NCBI RefSeq assembly: GCF_921293095.1
Contig: NC_060258.1
Span: 4,464,001-4,528,000 of the forward strand
Direction: 5' to 3'
Source of the DNA: Ischnura elegans
Taxonomy: Eukaryota > Arthropoda > Insecta > Odonata > Coenagrionidae
Length of the DNA stretch: 64,000 nt
Positions within the stretch are counted from its first letter, which is position 1. The number at the start of each line of letters is the position of its first letter. The notes under the pieces are model-generated. The model was not told where the DNA came from and ran no database searches. It saw only the letters and a program-made list of their open reading frames with translations. Position numbers and translations under genes: made by a program. Below, one piece after another: positions 13,390 through 24,989 of the stretch.

Positions 13390-13515
13390 TTCTTTCCAAA
13401 GTAGAAATAAATTCTCCCTCATTTGCTTTTTGTTGTATTGAAATTGATTGCCTCGTTTGGACGATAGAACTCATCAAACTCGGGTGTCTGGCCTTTTTTT
13501 TTACAGACAGTAGGA
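13390..13515 (+). repeat. Copy 1 of an unclassified interspersed repeat (second copy at 37.14-37.29 kb)
   Basis: The stretch from about 13411 to 13510 matches 37190-37285 in the same orientation. Shared blocks include ttttttgttg-attg-aattg, a cgtttgg/ttgttaag-gac segment, tcaaactcgggt, and tttacagacagta at the end. The family is not recognised. Confidence 0.6.
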
Positions 13516-13522
13516 TCCTGGG

Positions 13523-13557
13523 CACAGGTAGTGTAGGCAGCAGCTACACTACCTGTG
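13523..13557. other. Perfect 14-bp-arm hairpin
   Basis: cacaggtagtgtag (13523-13536) pairs with ctacactacctgtg (13544-13557) around a 7-base loop. It sits just after the repeat copy ending at 13515 and may be part of a transposon end. No function is shown. Confidence 0.6.
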
Positions 13558-13759
13558 AGTCTCTCAATAAACATGTGCGAGCCCACTCGCGTCGTTTTAT
13601 GAGTCTGCTCCCAGCGTCCATTTGAACAGTACATTCCCCCTGATTACCTCGTCCCGACCGAGCCCCCTCAAGCGATCGCATCGACCGAATTTGCACCTGG
13701 CACGATGCCAAGGGATAACATACTTGCGGTGAATTTGCCAAGGAGATAGCTGTACCGTT

Positions 13760-16505
13760 CAGAGCTTCATATCACGTCGATAAGTGGACTGGATTTTATC
13801 CTTCTCGTAGTGAAGGAAAAGTTACATTTCTTATTTCATTCATCTTTGGGTGTGCACTTGCTAGCATGTGTATATGTAAGTGCCACCACCGCCATTAGTT
13901 ATCAACTTGAAATTTGATAAAGAATATCAGGAGGAGGAGTGAAATGTCGAGTGAAAATGTTTTCTACAAAGCAATACCGGAGAACCACCACCAACATACT
14001 TTAATTAACACCAATATTGTTGACTTTAATAAAAAAATTACTATTTAATGTGAAAATGTTGCACATTCGAAGGAGGAAGCATCTCAAGAAAGCCATTGTT
14101 TAACAAATCATAAAATGTCAACCATATGAAGAATATTTTTCTATTTACTATTTTGTATGCATCAAATACTATCATTTTTAAAAAGAAACAAATTTACATA
14201 GAAAATATAAACATTTACAAAAATTGACAATAATAGATGGAATGCAATGTAATATCTTATCAAGGAGTCATAAGTGGTGTTGGGCGATATTCTGGGTGCC
14301 AGTGTGGGTAAACGGAATCGTCTACATCAGCCTTCTCGGAAGGGGAGGGGTGCTAGGTTGAGGGTAGGAATAAGTTAACTTAAGTTAATTGATCCTCCAG
14401 AGTAGGTGGCGACGGACAACTTACTACTCACTGGCTCGTAAACCTGTCTGAGTTTTGGAGGAGGATAGGCAAAAGGACAGGATGTGTGAATTACATAAAG
14501 AATTTGGAGGTAGAACTAACTTAGAATACTCAGGCTCTCGCCAACCTTGAAGATGGCAAACCCAAACAGCAAAGTCTGGCTCCCAAAAATCCCGACACCA
14601 AGTGACTACCTGTAGTCTCCCGTTGGTCTACCTACTGCAGGGGCTTTAGGGGTTGTCTTCATCCCCTCCTTAATAGGCCTGCACTGCAGTCTGCTGAGGT
14701 AACTAAAAAAATTTGGGGCACTAACAAAAGTAATTTATTTTACGTTCCAGGATTGCCTCTTCTGTATTGGGAATTGGAAAGTCAAGGAAGGAGTGATTAC
14801 CTATTCTAACCACATTGTGTAACCTATTTGGTAAGTAGGTAGTTGTGAATGCATTTAATCTATGCTTTTCCATGAATTATTTATTATTGTGTGACTTCCT
14901 TGCTAGAGTTTCAACGTAATTTATTGTAAGAATGGATAGCAAATATTTCTTGTGTTACATCCATAAAAATTTTTTGCCATGGTATACTTCGTTTTTATTC
15001 CTAAGTTTACACACTTTCTGAAAGCTTTTCCGAAACTAATTAAAACGAAATCTCCATTTTTCTATTCATCAAGAAATAGTCATATCGCAACGTTTGTGTG
15101 TACAAAATAGCTTTTGGTCACTTGAGGCAGTGTCAGAGGCCAACATTTGTCAGCTATAATGAGCTGATTATTTTTTTGCTTTTGTTGTAAATGGAGTTTT
15201 GAAACATACCATTTGTCATGCGGTCTGAGAGACCACTGCGTTTTTAAAATAATGAATGCTTTCAAAATGACTTGTTTATGCCAATAATTCCTGTTATCTT
15301 CATATTTTTTATGCTACAGATATCTTAATCAAAATAAAGATAATATCAAAGTCTCGAAAACTAATGCTTTCATATTTTTATTTCCGTTGATATCCAACTT
15401 TTAATTCAATTAATAGTGTGTTAGACCACATGCCACTCCTGCGAAATGCATCAAGGATGGGAATGATTGAAATAGGCTCAATTTTTTCCAATTAATTGCC
15501 CATTTCAATTTAATATTTGTCTATATTTTTAAACATGGCAAAATGTTGAATATTAAAACATATTATAAGGTGTTTTGGACACCAGTTTTTTATTCTGTTT
15601 CAAAGAACTCTTTTTGCTGTAGAATTGACCCATATAGTTGATGCATAAAATCGAATATAAATTTATGATACCTCAGCAGTTAAAAACATAAAAATAAGCA
15701 AGATAAATGCCTTGAAATGTTCATAACTTATGTAAAAAAACAATATATTATTATTAATGCTTTTATTTAAGAGTTCTCTCTGGTCTCATTGAGAGCTTTC
15801 TTCGAGAGTACACAATCTTTAGGCAATATCAAGGTTTTACTCGTACTATTACTGCTCCATTTAAGAACTGGTTTTGAAATCCACGTATCCACGTGATAAC
15901 ATGTACAGAAAAGTGGTTTGCACAAATACTTCAAAACCACTGCGCGACATCAGAAATCAAAATTTTAAGGCACCACGCCTCTTAGTCGCGTCTTGCATAT
16001 GTTGCCTGGGTTACAACTGTATCAGTGAACACGTAGCACGATTGCACACTGCGAGGATTCAAAAAACAAGACCACTGAGCTCTTGTGAATGCAGCTAGTG
16101 CGTGATCACTTCCGTTTTACGAAGGGGATTCTCGTGGAAATAATAAGCCTAGTGTGTCCTACAATTCAAATGCAGTAATTCTGGTGGTTTTGCATCCAAT
16201 TTAAATTTTCATAAAGATCGCTGAGAACACTGAGCGAGAGTGAAATTCGTGCACAGATAATTCGCAACACGGATATACCGCAGCCGGATAATCGTCTGTT
16301 GTAATTTCAATTTCTTAATTTAAGTGTTTATGGTAACATTTTATAAAAGACTTCAGTTATTGTGATAAGAGAGAGTTTTGGACAGGCAGTCTCACTATTA
16401 TTGATAGAAAATAAATTTGCTAATTTTTTCTTATCAAAGTTAAGTGGGAGATTCATCCCCCAAAAAGGCTTTCTCTCCATCATGTGTGTCCATTTTTACC
16501 AAAAA
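13760..16505. other. Mostly non-coding; one GC-richer block at 14.27-14.71 kb
   Basis: No gene recognised. The block 14270-14705 differs in composition from its AT-rich flanks and contains ctactgcaggggctttagg, which resembles retroelement leader sequence. I cannot name it. The remainder has only short open frames. Confidence 0.35.
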
Positions 16506-16510
16506 ATTAC

Positions 16511-16570
16511 TTAACACATTCCGTGCTCACCATTTTTTTTAAAGAAAATGCTCAGTGGCCGTCATTTTGG
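16511..16570 (+). repeat. Isolated piggyBac-type terminus beginning TTAACACATTCC
   Basis: TTAACACATTCCGTGC at 16511 closely resembles the outer end of the piggyBac element at 61354-63697 (TTAACACATTCCCTGCC in inverted sense). No partner end was found nearby, so this is a solo or truncated terminus. Confidence 0.4.
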
Positions 16571-16639
16571 CAAAAAGTTGTATATTTTATTATTAACTTA
16601 ACGACATTATCTTATGAGTTGTGATTCTTTGTACATGTA

Positions 16640-18890
16640 TTTACAATTTTTCTCAAAAGTAACCCTCCATTTGTTAAAAAATTGAAATAGAAATTTTCCT
16701 AGTATCCTGTCAATCTTGTGATACCTTGCTGCAATACATGTATATGATTCTGATATTTCTTTGCTTTTTGTCAGTACTGTGGCAAATCTGTCTGTTTACT
16801 TTAGCCTTAAAATTTTTGTTCCTAATTTTATAGTTAATAGCAGGACGAGGATAGCTTCCATCACTAATCATCTGTCCAATACATGTATCATGACTTACTA
16901 GAAGTTGTTTTTTTTTCGAGGGTTAAGCACTACTTGGTTTCCATTCCCCCTCATCCCAGAATGGACCACACCTAGTTTTCCTGCAATGACAATGTAGGGC
17001 ACTTATTATTCAAGTGTCCAAATTCCCACACTGGAAACATTTCCTAACTGTGCTAGAATCTCCTGAAGGTTTGACTTTGTGTTCCTCTTCAAGTTAGCTG
17101 ACAACTTTCCTAAGATCATCGAATGCTTTAGGCTGTGAAACTTTAACTAAAGCCCTAATCTTTTCATGCAGTAATTCGATTATATCATGCATTGCCTTGT
17201 CTTCATGATCTTCTGGGTTAAGTTTCTTGAAGAGTTGATATTTTTGAATAATGAAAGCACTCGTCCGCATGCCTGTAAGTTGTGTGTCTGTGAATAGCTT
17301 CTTCTTCACTGCACTCTTCACCCCTTTGGAATCAAACCGTGCTATGAATTCTCGTTTGATGTCCTCCCAATTCAGATTTAACCCTTTTAAATTTTGCCAC
17401 CAAGTAGTTCATTGCCCCTTCAGCTGTTGATTCACTATTTGTGTAAAAATATCAGTGGGTAGGTTAGTTCTATCTAACAAACTTAGTGATCCTTTAATAA
17501 CACTTGTTGGATTTTCTTCCCGTCTTCCATGAAATTCTGGAAGGCAGTCTTTCATCACTTGTGGGTCTAAATTCCCAGTTGTATAAGGTAGAGTGACTGG
17601 TGGTGGTACTATATTCCTCACTTGATCACTTACTTGTTCTGGTAACTGTAAAAATCTGGAGTCAACTGCTTGCTTAACTATCTCCATATCATGCTTAACC
17701 CTGTCCAATTCATTTTCTACTGTTACCATCCGGATTTCTGACGTTTCCACGCTCTGTTCTATTTGGATGACCCTACCTTGAATTTTTTTTATAGATTCCA
17801 TGTTTCCGGTAATAGTAGTCATTTGGACTGACAACTGAGATGTAATCATCAAGATCTTATTCTCCAAGTATTGGTGAATGTCGGAAATCTGGATGCCTAA
17901 GTTTTGTACCAAACTCATTACCCTAGCAAGCATCTCTCTGACACCTACTTCCTCATTGTCCGATGATAGTTGCTGCTCCACTTCTACGTAGAAGCTGTCA
18001 GTATCTCTATTTTATTTCCTCAGATGGTCTTCCAGCCTCGGAAACATTTGTCTTCGTTCCCCTTGTAGAAAGACCAAAGCCATCAACCAGTTCCTTCGGC
18101 TGAACTATGGTTAAATCCTTGAAAAATACTTTCATCTTCTTTATTTCAGCCATCTTCCAATACTTTTGTCCTTTCACGGTCGCCAATTTAACGCATCACA
18201 GCGATTAAATTCAATGTTAACATCACTTCACACTTTGTTTTTTTCTCAATACTATTTTACAACCACTTCGAGATGGCTCTCTCCTTAACAATGCATTATT
18301 TATCTTTTATCACCATAGCATAGTCTCAAACAAAGAAAGAAAAGAAATCAAAATAAAAACAAACATGCTCACAAATAAACAAAACAAACAACAAATGAAC
18401 TTAAAAACAGAAAATAAACTTAACATGTACAAAAGTGATGTTGGTCATAAAGACACATGCATCACTGTTAGACATCTATTGATAGTATAATATCACTGTT
18501 TAAAATTCAATCACAATGGAATACGGATAGCTCTTGGCTGATATTTTTCAACCTTGTCAAACTTTGTGTAATACAACCACTGGCACTGTATTTATTAGCA
18601 ATAGCCTTATGGGAGATAGCCTTATGGGCCTCACGTTGAAAATAACACTATTTTGGCACAAAAAATGTTCCTAGATTTCTCCAATCAGCGAGCAAAAGTT
18701 GCATTGATGGGAATTCATCTCATAATACATGCACAGATAGTCCTAAACAATGAATTCTCTGGTACCTATGAATAAATGGATGATGTTATTTTATATGAAA
18801 GCAAATCAGACATAAGTAAACATCAAAATTGTTCTAATTACTTACTTAAATGAATGATATGTCATCGAAAACATTAACTTACAATTAACA
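16640..18890 (-). mobile_element. LTR retrotransposon fossil (Ty3/gypsy-like), gag region and probable 5' LTR
   Basis: A minus-strand gag-like region spans about 17981-17000. Its N-terminal half is coiled coil, followed by a capsid-like part with LPEFHGRREENP and FTQIVNQQLKG, then KKLFTDTQLTGMRTSAF and a basic tail. Upstream, next to the likely leader, the minus strand contains TGGCGACCGTGA, a primer-binding-site-like sequence of the type used by mdg1/412-like elements. A candidate LTR (about 18215-18890) starts TGTTAA and ends TTAACA on the minus strand. Pol is largely absent and no 3' LTR was found. The copy is old and broken. Confidence 0.6.
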
Positions 18891-18939
18891 TAACCCCCTT
18901 CCAACGGCCGTAGCTCAGACTCCTACAACGATATTATTT

Positions 18940-20308
18940 AGGTAGGGCAGTGAGGGGCAAGAGTCCGCATAGGGCAAGATTCCTTTTCCGAAATATTTCT
19001 CTATATATAACTAGATGATGCCACTTGTAGTCAATCAGTTTCATTGACGTGGCCAAATGTAACACCGGGTTGCGTTAAGTGGAAGACAACGAACGACAGA
19101 ACGTGAGTTTTTCTTATTTTTCAGTTTTATGCTATGTTTATCTAATTCGTAGGACCGCATAATTTTTATATGTGCTTAGGGTATTTATTTAATTGCTGTG
19201 TTTCTAAAGCATTCCTTTATATGTATTCTTTGCGTAAAAAATTCATGCAGTCAGCAGGTTTGCAGCCCACTATGTGGTTGTGTTATGGTGTACTAGGTGT
19301 TGCAACTGCTTTTGGGGTAAGGGTCCGCATGTGGACTTGAAGCATTAGGATAACAAATTTTGGAGATTGTCTCTGCGTACACATCTTAAGACACTATGTA
19401 CAGAGTGTGACTGTGTAGAGCATATATCATGCAATGATTGGGAATTCAAAAAATATTACCTATTTCCAGAATTTTAGATGTGTTTTATTTGTACATATGC
19501 ATCATACTGCCTGTTGTTGTCCGACCTACCCTTGAGCAGGCATGAGTGTAAGGTCCCCCAGTCCTTATTTTTCCGAGAAAGTGTTTGAAAATAAGCTTGC
19601 AGTTGGATCACATCCAGGAACTCATTTGCTAACAATAGATTTGGTATTCATTAATGTAGACATTTATAATGACTGGTTGAAACATTTTAAGGGAGATCCA
19701 AAACTCACTGCTGATGATCTAGTTTTGTCATGGAAGGCGGAGAAGCTTTTTTACCATAATATATTCCTTCCTCATACCGCCATTCCGAATTCATGTCAAT
19801 ACAGCCTTCTACCTTGAGTTCTTTACTCTGCTTACTATTTACTGCTTACAACTTATAACAATACTTTGCCTAGCAGACATTGGGAGGCACCTGTGTCTCT
19901 TGAGAGCATTAGACCATATCCAAAAGCATTTCAAGCGTAATATCGGTGTAAAAAATTCGAAGTGGTCTAAAATTCTTACGAGTTTCCCCAACACCCTGAA
20001 ACTAAACTTGAAGATATCTAAAAAGAAAGTGAAGGTTTTTAGTACTAAGAGGCGGGTTCTGAATGGGAAACAGAGCATTAACCCAAAAGGAAAAACTTAA
20101 TTTGACTATGTAGGTTGTGGAAAATGGTATTCTCACATCTGCCAATTGTTAATTGGATAATGTGTTATGAACGTAAAACATGGTGGAAAAAACTTTGCAT
20201 CTCATTTTATGGATAGAGAAAGTTCACATGTGGAAACTGTGATTAGCACTCTCGCCCCACAATGGGAAAGAGTGCTAACCACACACAAATAGGAAACTGG
20301 CCCCTCGT
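18940..20308 (+). mobile_element. pogo/Tigger-like DNA transposon remnant
   Basis: The left end reads agtgaggggcaagagtcc and the right end is ggaaactggcccctcgt, an inverted match of the GAGGGGC-AAG core. The inside (19542-20100) keeps transposase-like blocks: GSHPGTHLLT, FINVDIYNDWLKHF, a decayed LPHT block, and a basic tail ISKKKVKVFSTKRR. In pogo-type enzymes a glycine/proline-rich block, a helix ending WLKHF, the PPHT block and a basic tail follow in this order. The frame is broken and the catalytic DDE blocks are not recognisable, so it is non-autonomous. Confidence 0.6.
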
Positions 20309-20330
20309 GAGGGGCAAGTTTCCTATTTGT
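20285..20330. other. Near-perfect 22-bp-arm hairpin formed by two head-to-head transposon ends
   Basis: caaataggaaactggcccctc (20286-20306) pairs with its inverted copy at 20309-20329 with one mismatch and a 2-base centre. Both halves contain the GAGGGGC core of the pogo-like element to the left. Just upstream tagcactct (20244) pairs with agagtgcta (20269). Confidence 0.7.
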
Positions 20331-20632
20331 TTTTCTCTTACATTTTGCTGAATGACTCCAGTTAATAATTTATTCTGCAGTAGTGGAAGATAAGTATTGT
20401 AGTACATGAAACAGGGAACAAATTGTGAAAAAATAAAAATAATAGTCTCAACCTGAATGCATAATTTTTATAATTGTTTGTTAGATGCATACTCATTCCC
20501 TGATTATAAAATTTTTGGTTAATTCATCTTGATTAAATGGTTGTGGATTTGTCAATACCCCTTGAAGTCACTGTCATCATTGTCAGTAGAATCAGAAATG
20601 TGTTCAAATAGCTCAAATTCGTCCCCATATGT
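20331..20632. other. Short non-coding stretch
   Basis: AT-rich, no open frame or repeat recognised. Confidence 0.4.
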
Positions 20633-20639
20633 TTATGCT

Positions 20640-21045
20640 AATGCCTGAAGTATTGGTATTTCTTCTGAAATTTCTATTTCCTCAGCATCCTGCTGAAGGA
20701 AAACATGATTACGTCCACCAGTAGCATTGTTTGGATTTATTCCCGAAACATTTACTATGCAAAAATTGCAGTCGTCTATGTGATTTGTTGGTTCTCTCCA
20801 ATATATTTGCGTGCCAAATTTTAGAGTATTCTTGTTTCCTGTTGTCCACTGCCACAAATGAATTGTACATGTTTTACGCACGAAAGCAGTGCCCATGTTT
20901 TTTCTTTGTCACCAAACGGAGCACCAATATATCCCAGGTATGCATGATTAAGAAGGTCTTTAATTTTATCCTATTTTTTAAAAATATATTCCCCACAAAC
21001 ATAACAAAACACATCAGAATGATTAGCACAGGTTCTTCGACTTGA
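20640..21045 (-). pseudogene. Fragment of a multicopy arthropod cysteine-rich protein family
   Basis: The minus strand near 21030-20920 reads DVFCYVCGEYIFKK followed by HAYLGYIGAPFGDKEKTWA. Below that (20896-20640) it continues, in a shifted frame, FVRKTCTIHLWQWTTGNKN, then FGTQIYWREPTNHIDDC, NFCIVNVSGIN and a short acidic tail. The order C-x2-C, H-A-Y, D-K-x-W-A, C-x2-C, W-REP-NH-x-DC-x-FC, V-x-G-x-N is one I recall from very many uncharacterised insect proteins. The cysteines suggest zinc binding. The function is unknown and it is probably mobile-element associated. A frame change separates the two halves, and the N-terminal part is missing. Confidence 0.6.
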
Positions 21046-21049
21046 GCTC

Positions 21050-22480
21050 AATTTTAGCTAATTTAAAATAATCACTGTTTGAGGTTATGTTTGTCAACCT
21101 GCTCTGAATACCCAAGAACAAGTAATTTAACAGCAATGGCCATCAAAAGAACAGAACAGGTGGATGTTTATACAATTAATTAATATTCTATTAATTAATT
21201 CATCTTCCTTTTTCTGGTTACTTACATTGGCACCAACTTTTTTTTTACATCTAATGGGACACATGCATGGAATTTGTGCATCATGCTACCATGTCTCATT
21301 AAATAGAGAATATTCTTACGAGTCCAAATATGCAAACCAAAACTCTCGTAGTACTCCAGAAATGTATTAGCATGTCATTAAATGCTAATTAAAAGTTTTG
21401 GGATATCGCTTGAAGCCACGTTACTTGGAACACCTTCTGATGTCATGGCATGATACACCATTCACTTCATTGATGTATTAGAGCATCGATTGAAAGAGAT
21501 TGAAGTAAATAATCATTTTATAGCTTAATAATAATTCTTCTAGGGACAAATTGACTTAAGAGGGATTTTAGAAGGCATAATGTGATAGTTTACCTTTGGT
21601 CGGCTCACGTATGGCAGCTGACTTCCTGAAAATTTGTGATTTCATAGTCACTACCAAGATGTTTAGTAGAAGCAAGTTAATAATTATACACTTAATAAAA
21701 AATTTATTACAAACATTTTTAAAAACATGTGTTCATTTGTTGCTCAGTAAGAATTACTACATTCATTGCTAGCTGAAAATCTATACATATTATGAATTGA
21801 GCTAGTAACCTGCTGTGAGGAACTTTCTATTGTATATAGGATAGTTTTCTTCAATTGGCTAGCCAGTTGAGAGCCAAATTATCATTTAAAGGTAATAGAA
21901 AAAGTAGTTGATGGATACAGAAATAAGTTTTAAGTAATATTTACATTGTTATTCACTCGAACTCTATGTTTTACGGGGACCCACGCCAAAAACCAGTCGA
22001 AATTTTAGGTTTTGCATTCTAATGCAGCCTCATATTTCCCGTTTATTCCTTATTTTTCCCCCTTTGTTAGAGGTGACACCATTTTTTAAGGGTTAATTTT
22101 TGTTTGTTGAAGGTGACGACGTGTGTGGAAAAGGTTTTTTTTTTCTTTTCTTCTTCATTTTTATTAAATTGTGTTGTGAAGAAGAGGTTTTCTTTTTATC
22201 TTGCAAAAATCGCCAAACTTCCTTAATACGATCGCTTCTCTCAGAATATTGATGAGGTTGACATGGAACCTGGGGAACTATAGCTGTACCGGTATTAATT
22301 GTTGCTACAAAATTCTGGTTGACATTTTCGAGTATACGGCTATAGCATCCAAGTGATGATATAAAAAGAAAAAAATCCTCAATCTGTCAAGTTGTTATTT
22401 CTAAATCATATTGGTGAAAATTACCTTTCTGTTATTGTTATTAGCAAATTTTATGGTAATAATTTGATTTTAATGTTGTT
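21050..22480. other. Non-coding stretch upstream of the 22.6 kb gene
   Basis: No gene recognised. A strong acceptor-like TTTCATTGCAG ends near 22490 and would start the exon that carries the ATG at 22617, implying an upstream 5' UTR exon. Confidence 0.4.
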
Positions 22481-22616
22481 TCATTGCAGTTAACACTTGC
22501 CCACAGAGACAGTCTCTTTTTCCTCACTGACTATTGCTACTACTTCTTGTTTCCATTGGCAACTTCCAGTTAGCTGAACTCAACAAACACTTTATAGTTT
22601 TCATTATTTCATAATA

Positions 22617-23882
22617 ATGGAGAGCAAAGGTTCTGCTAGCATCGGTGAGGAATTTGTCGAGGAGAGGCTCTTAAATGGATTGTTTACTGGTTCACTGCTG
22701 CAGCATAAAGAGCTGCTGGACTTGCTGGAAGATGTGGATAGTAGGGTTATTAAGGAGAGAACTCTCTTGCATGTGGGAGTCAGACTTGGGAAGAGTGATT
22801 GGGTGGAGGAGTTACTGGCGAGAGGGGCTGACCCAGACCTAACAGATGACAAACAAATGAATGCATTGTCTTCAGCTGAAGGGATGGTTCGCCAGTTCCC
22901 TGAAGACTTGGACCGCTCCCTAATTCTAAAGATGGTAACATTGGCTCACCGGAGAGACCAAGTGATTTTGTGTCGCCTGGAAGCATCTTCAAGTAGGAGC
23001 ACTGAGCACACATGTATAACAAGTGTGGGTACCCCTGATCAGCATGTTGAATCTCTGAAGTCCTCCGTAGACTCTTTGAAGCAAGAGATGAAATTGATTG
23101 TACGTCACTTACACTCCTCCTTGGAGGAACTAAAGGTGCAGATGTGTCAACGTGATGCACTGTTGCGCTGTTTGGAAGAGGTTGTGATTAGTGCGCCTCC
23201 ATCTGGTCAGGCCGAAGCTAGGCAGGAGTGTGTGGACGCCATGATGCATAGGACAAGCATAGTGTATGGAAATGGAGAAGATTCAATGCGTAGATTGTAT
23301 GAGAGACTGTATGATGGAGATGGGTGCACTGCGTGTATTATTAAATTTTTGAGTGGGGATGATCGGGTGAAGGTGATGGTGGAATTGGAATCTAAAAACA
23401 TTGGAAGGATGAAGAAGAAGGTTGTATATTTGGATGGGACTTGGCAGAATGGGAGTACATTTTCATCATTTTGTGATTTTGAAAATGAGACTGTGTATTT
23501 GGGTGCTAAGGGTGAAGAGGAAGATATGGATAAGGCATGTGCTTGGTTAGCTTGGGCCCTCTCACAATTATCTGTGAAATTAGTTTTTGATAATGAGGGG
23601 AAGCCTTACAGCAAGGGAGATGTCGAACGAGAGCGTGAGTGGATGAGGGCTCTAGAGGACGTGGAGACAAAAAAGTATGAAGGGGGAATCTATGGGTGTA
23701 TCCACAATGTATTGACTCGTAAGACACAGTTGGCAAAGGTATGTTACCTCACTTCAGCTGTCCCTTGGATGATCACTAGATATGGATCCACTGAAGGAAG
23801 AGCTATTCTTCAGCGACAAGCCCCTGTCTTCCTCTCCATGTACTATGAGAACGTGATGCCAACACTTTTAGCCAAGGCGAGG
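22617..23882 (+). CDS. Protein with ankyrin motif, coiled coil and C-terminal domain of unknown function
   Basis: The longest clean host-like frame here: open to 23999 (460 codons), probably spliced at a donor AGG|GTGAGC after 23882 (422 codons). Residues 46-90 resemble one or two ankyrin repeats (RTLLHVGVRLGKSDWVEELL, ARGADPDLTDD). Residues about 144-190 form a charged coiled coil. Residues about 250-420 form a conserved-looking domain with VKVMVEL, ENETVYLGA, LVFDNEGKPY and YYENVMPTLLAKA. The 52.7 kb locus shares these blocks at low identity. From memory, related arthropod proteins have a metalloprotease-like HE-L-x-H motif where this one reads LAWALSQL, so enzymatic activity is doubtful. 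An acceptor-like site at about 22490 precedes the ATG. Biological role unknown. Confidence 0.7.
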
Positions 23883-24534
23883 GTGAGCCCTGTTTCTATA
23901 TCTTACTCTTATTCTTCCCATTTCTCTATATTCCCACAGCATAAATTATTTATTGTCCTTACTGTTGGCCTTCCTTTTGTCCCCTTTTATGCAGAATGAT
24001 ATCATTAATTTGGCTAAATGATTTTCACCCTTGTTCCTCATTGTTATTCAAAATAGAAATAAAAATTCATCCCATTATACAATTTTCTGGACAATTTGAT
24101 GCTTTTTTAATTGATAGCAGGAGTGATTAGTAATTACATTTTCCCATTTATCCCAAAAATGGGTCATCAATTGAAAATTTGTTTGGCCAATTGTGAAGAA
24201 ATTTATTTTCACTACAAAATGTGTATTACAGCAATAATATGCTCATTGATGACAAATGTTTAAGTTAGTCACTATTCAAATGAATGGAACACCAAGCTAA
24301 CGATAAATAGGTCAATTCCACACTCTTGCAAGTTCTCCCATTGATTTGAACATAGGTTTGTTATGAGATATTCAAATACAATTTGTGACATTTTTGCCAC
24401 AGTAGTTTTTAAATTTGGTTCATGCATTGGCTGTGCATATCCACTTTATATGTATTATCATTGTCTTTTGGTTGTGATTTCATTATTTTAATTTAGGTGA
24501 TATCCATTTTAATATTTCAATTTTCTTCTTTCAG

Positions 24535-24598
24535 CGATGAAAGTGGCCTGACATACTTTGGAAGATATGATGGAGCCATCACTGAAAAGTTCCATTAA
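24535..24598 (+). CDS. Possible short terminal exon of the 22.6 kb gene
   Basis: A pyrimidine-rich tract ending TTTCAG at 24534 precedes an open stretch encoding DESGLTYFGRYDGAITEKFH and a stop. The coding look and position suggest a last exon. However, with the donor at 23882 the phase gives an almost immediate stop, so either another donor is used or this is not a coding exon of that gene. Confidence 0.25.
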
Positions 24599-24989
24599 CA
24601 TTTATCACATTTTCATCGAGCGTATTGGTTTTTTTAACTTAGTATTTCAATTGAGTGATTGTGTGTTTTTTTTTTAATTTTTATAACTGAAAGCCTCCAT
24701 GCACACCTATCCATGTGCAACATTTGCTATTCTTTCCTGAATATGGCAGTTATATTTTCCCTGTTGTTCTCTTGTTCATCTAGCCATTCATCGAACCTTG
24801 GTTGGTATGTTTAATTTTTATGGCATTGCCTGACCCATGGTCTTACAGGCCATTTGCCCGTTGTTTTCAAGTATGATGCTGTGAGCATAAAATTTAATGG
24901 TGCAATCATTTTGTCAAACATGATTAAGTTCAAAGGGCTGGTCTATAATTTAAATCAGGGACTTAAAATAAAATGTTGCATTCTTTCAA

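Noticed and set aside
23506-23736. Minus-strand frame opposite the 22.6 kb gene
   Set aside because: Shadow of the clean 460-codon plus-strand frame.
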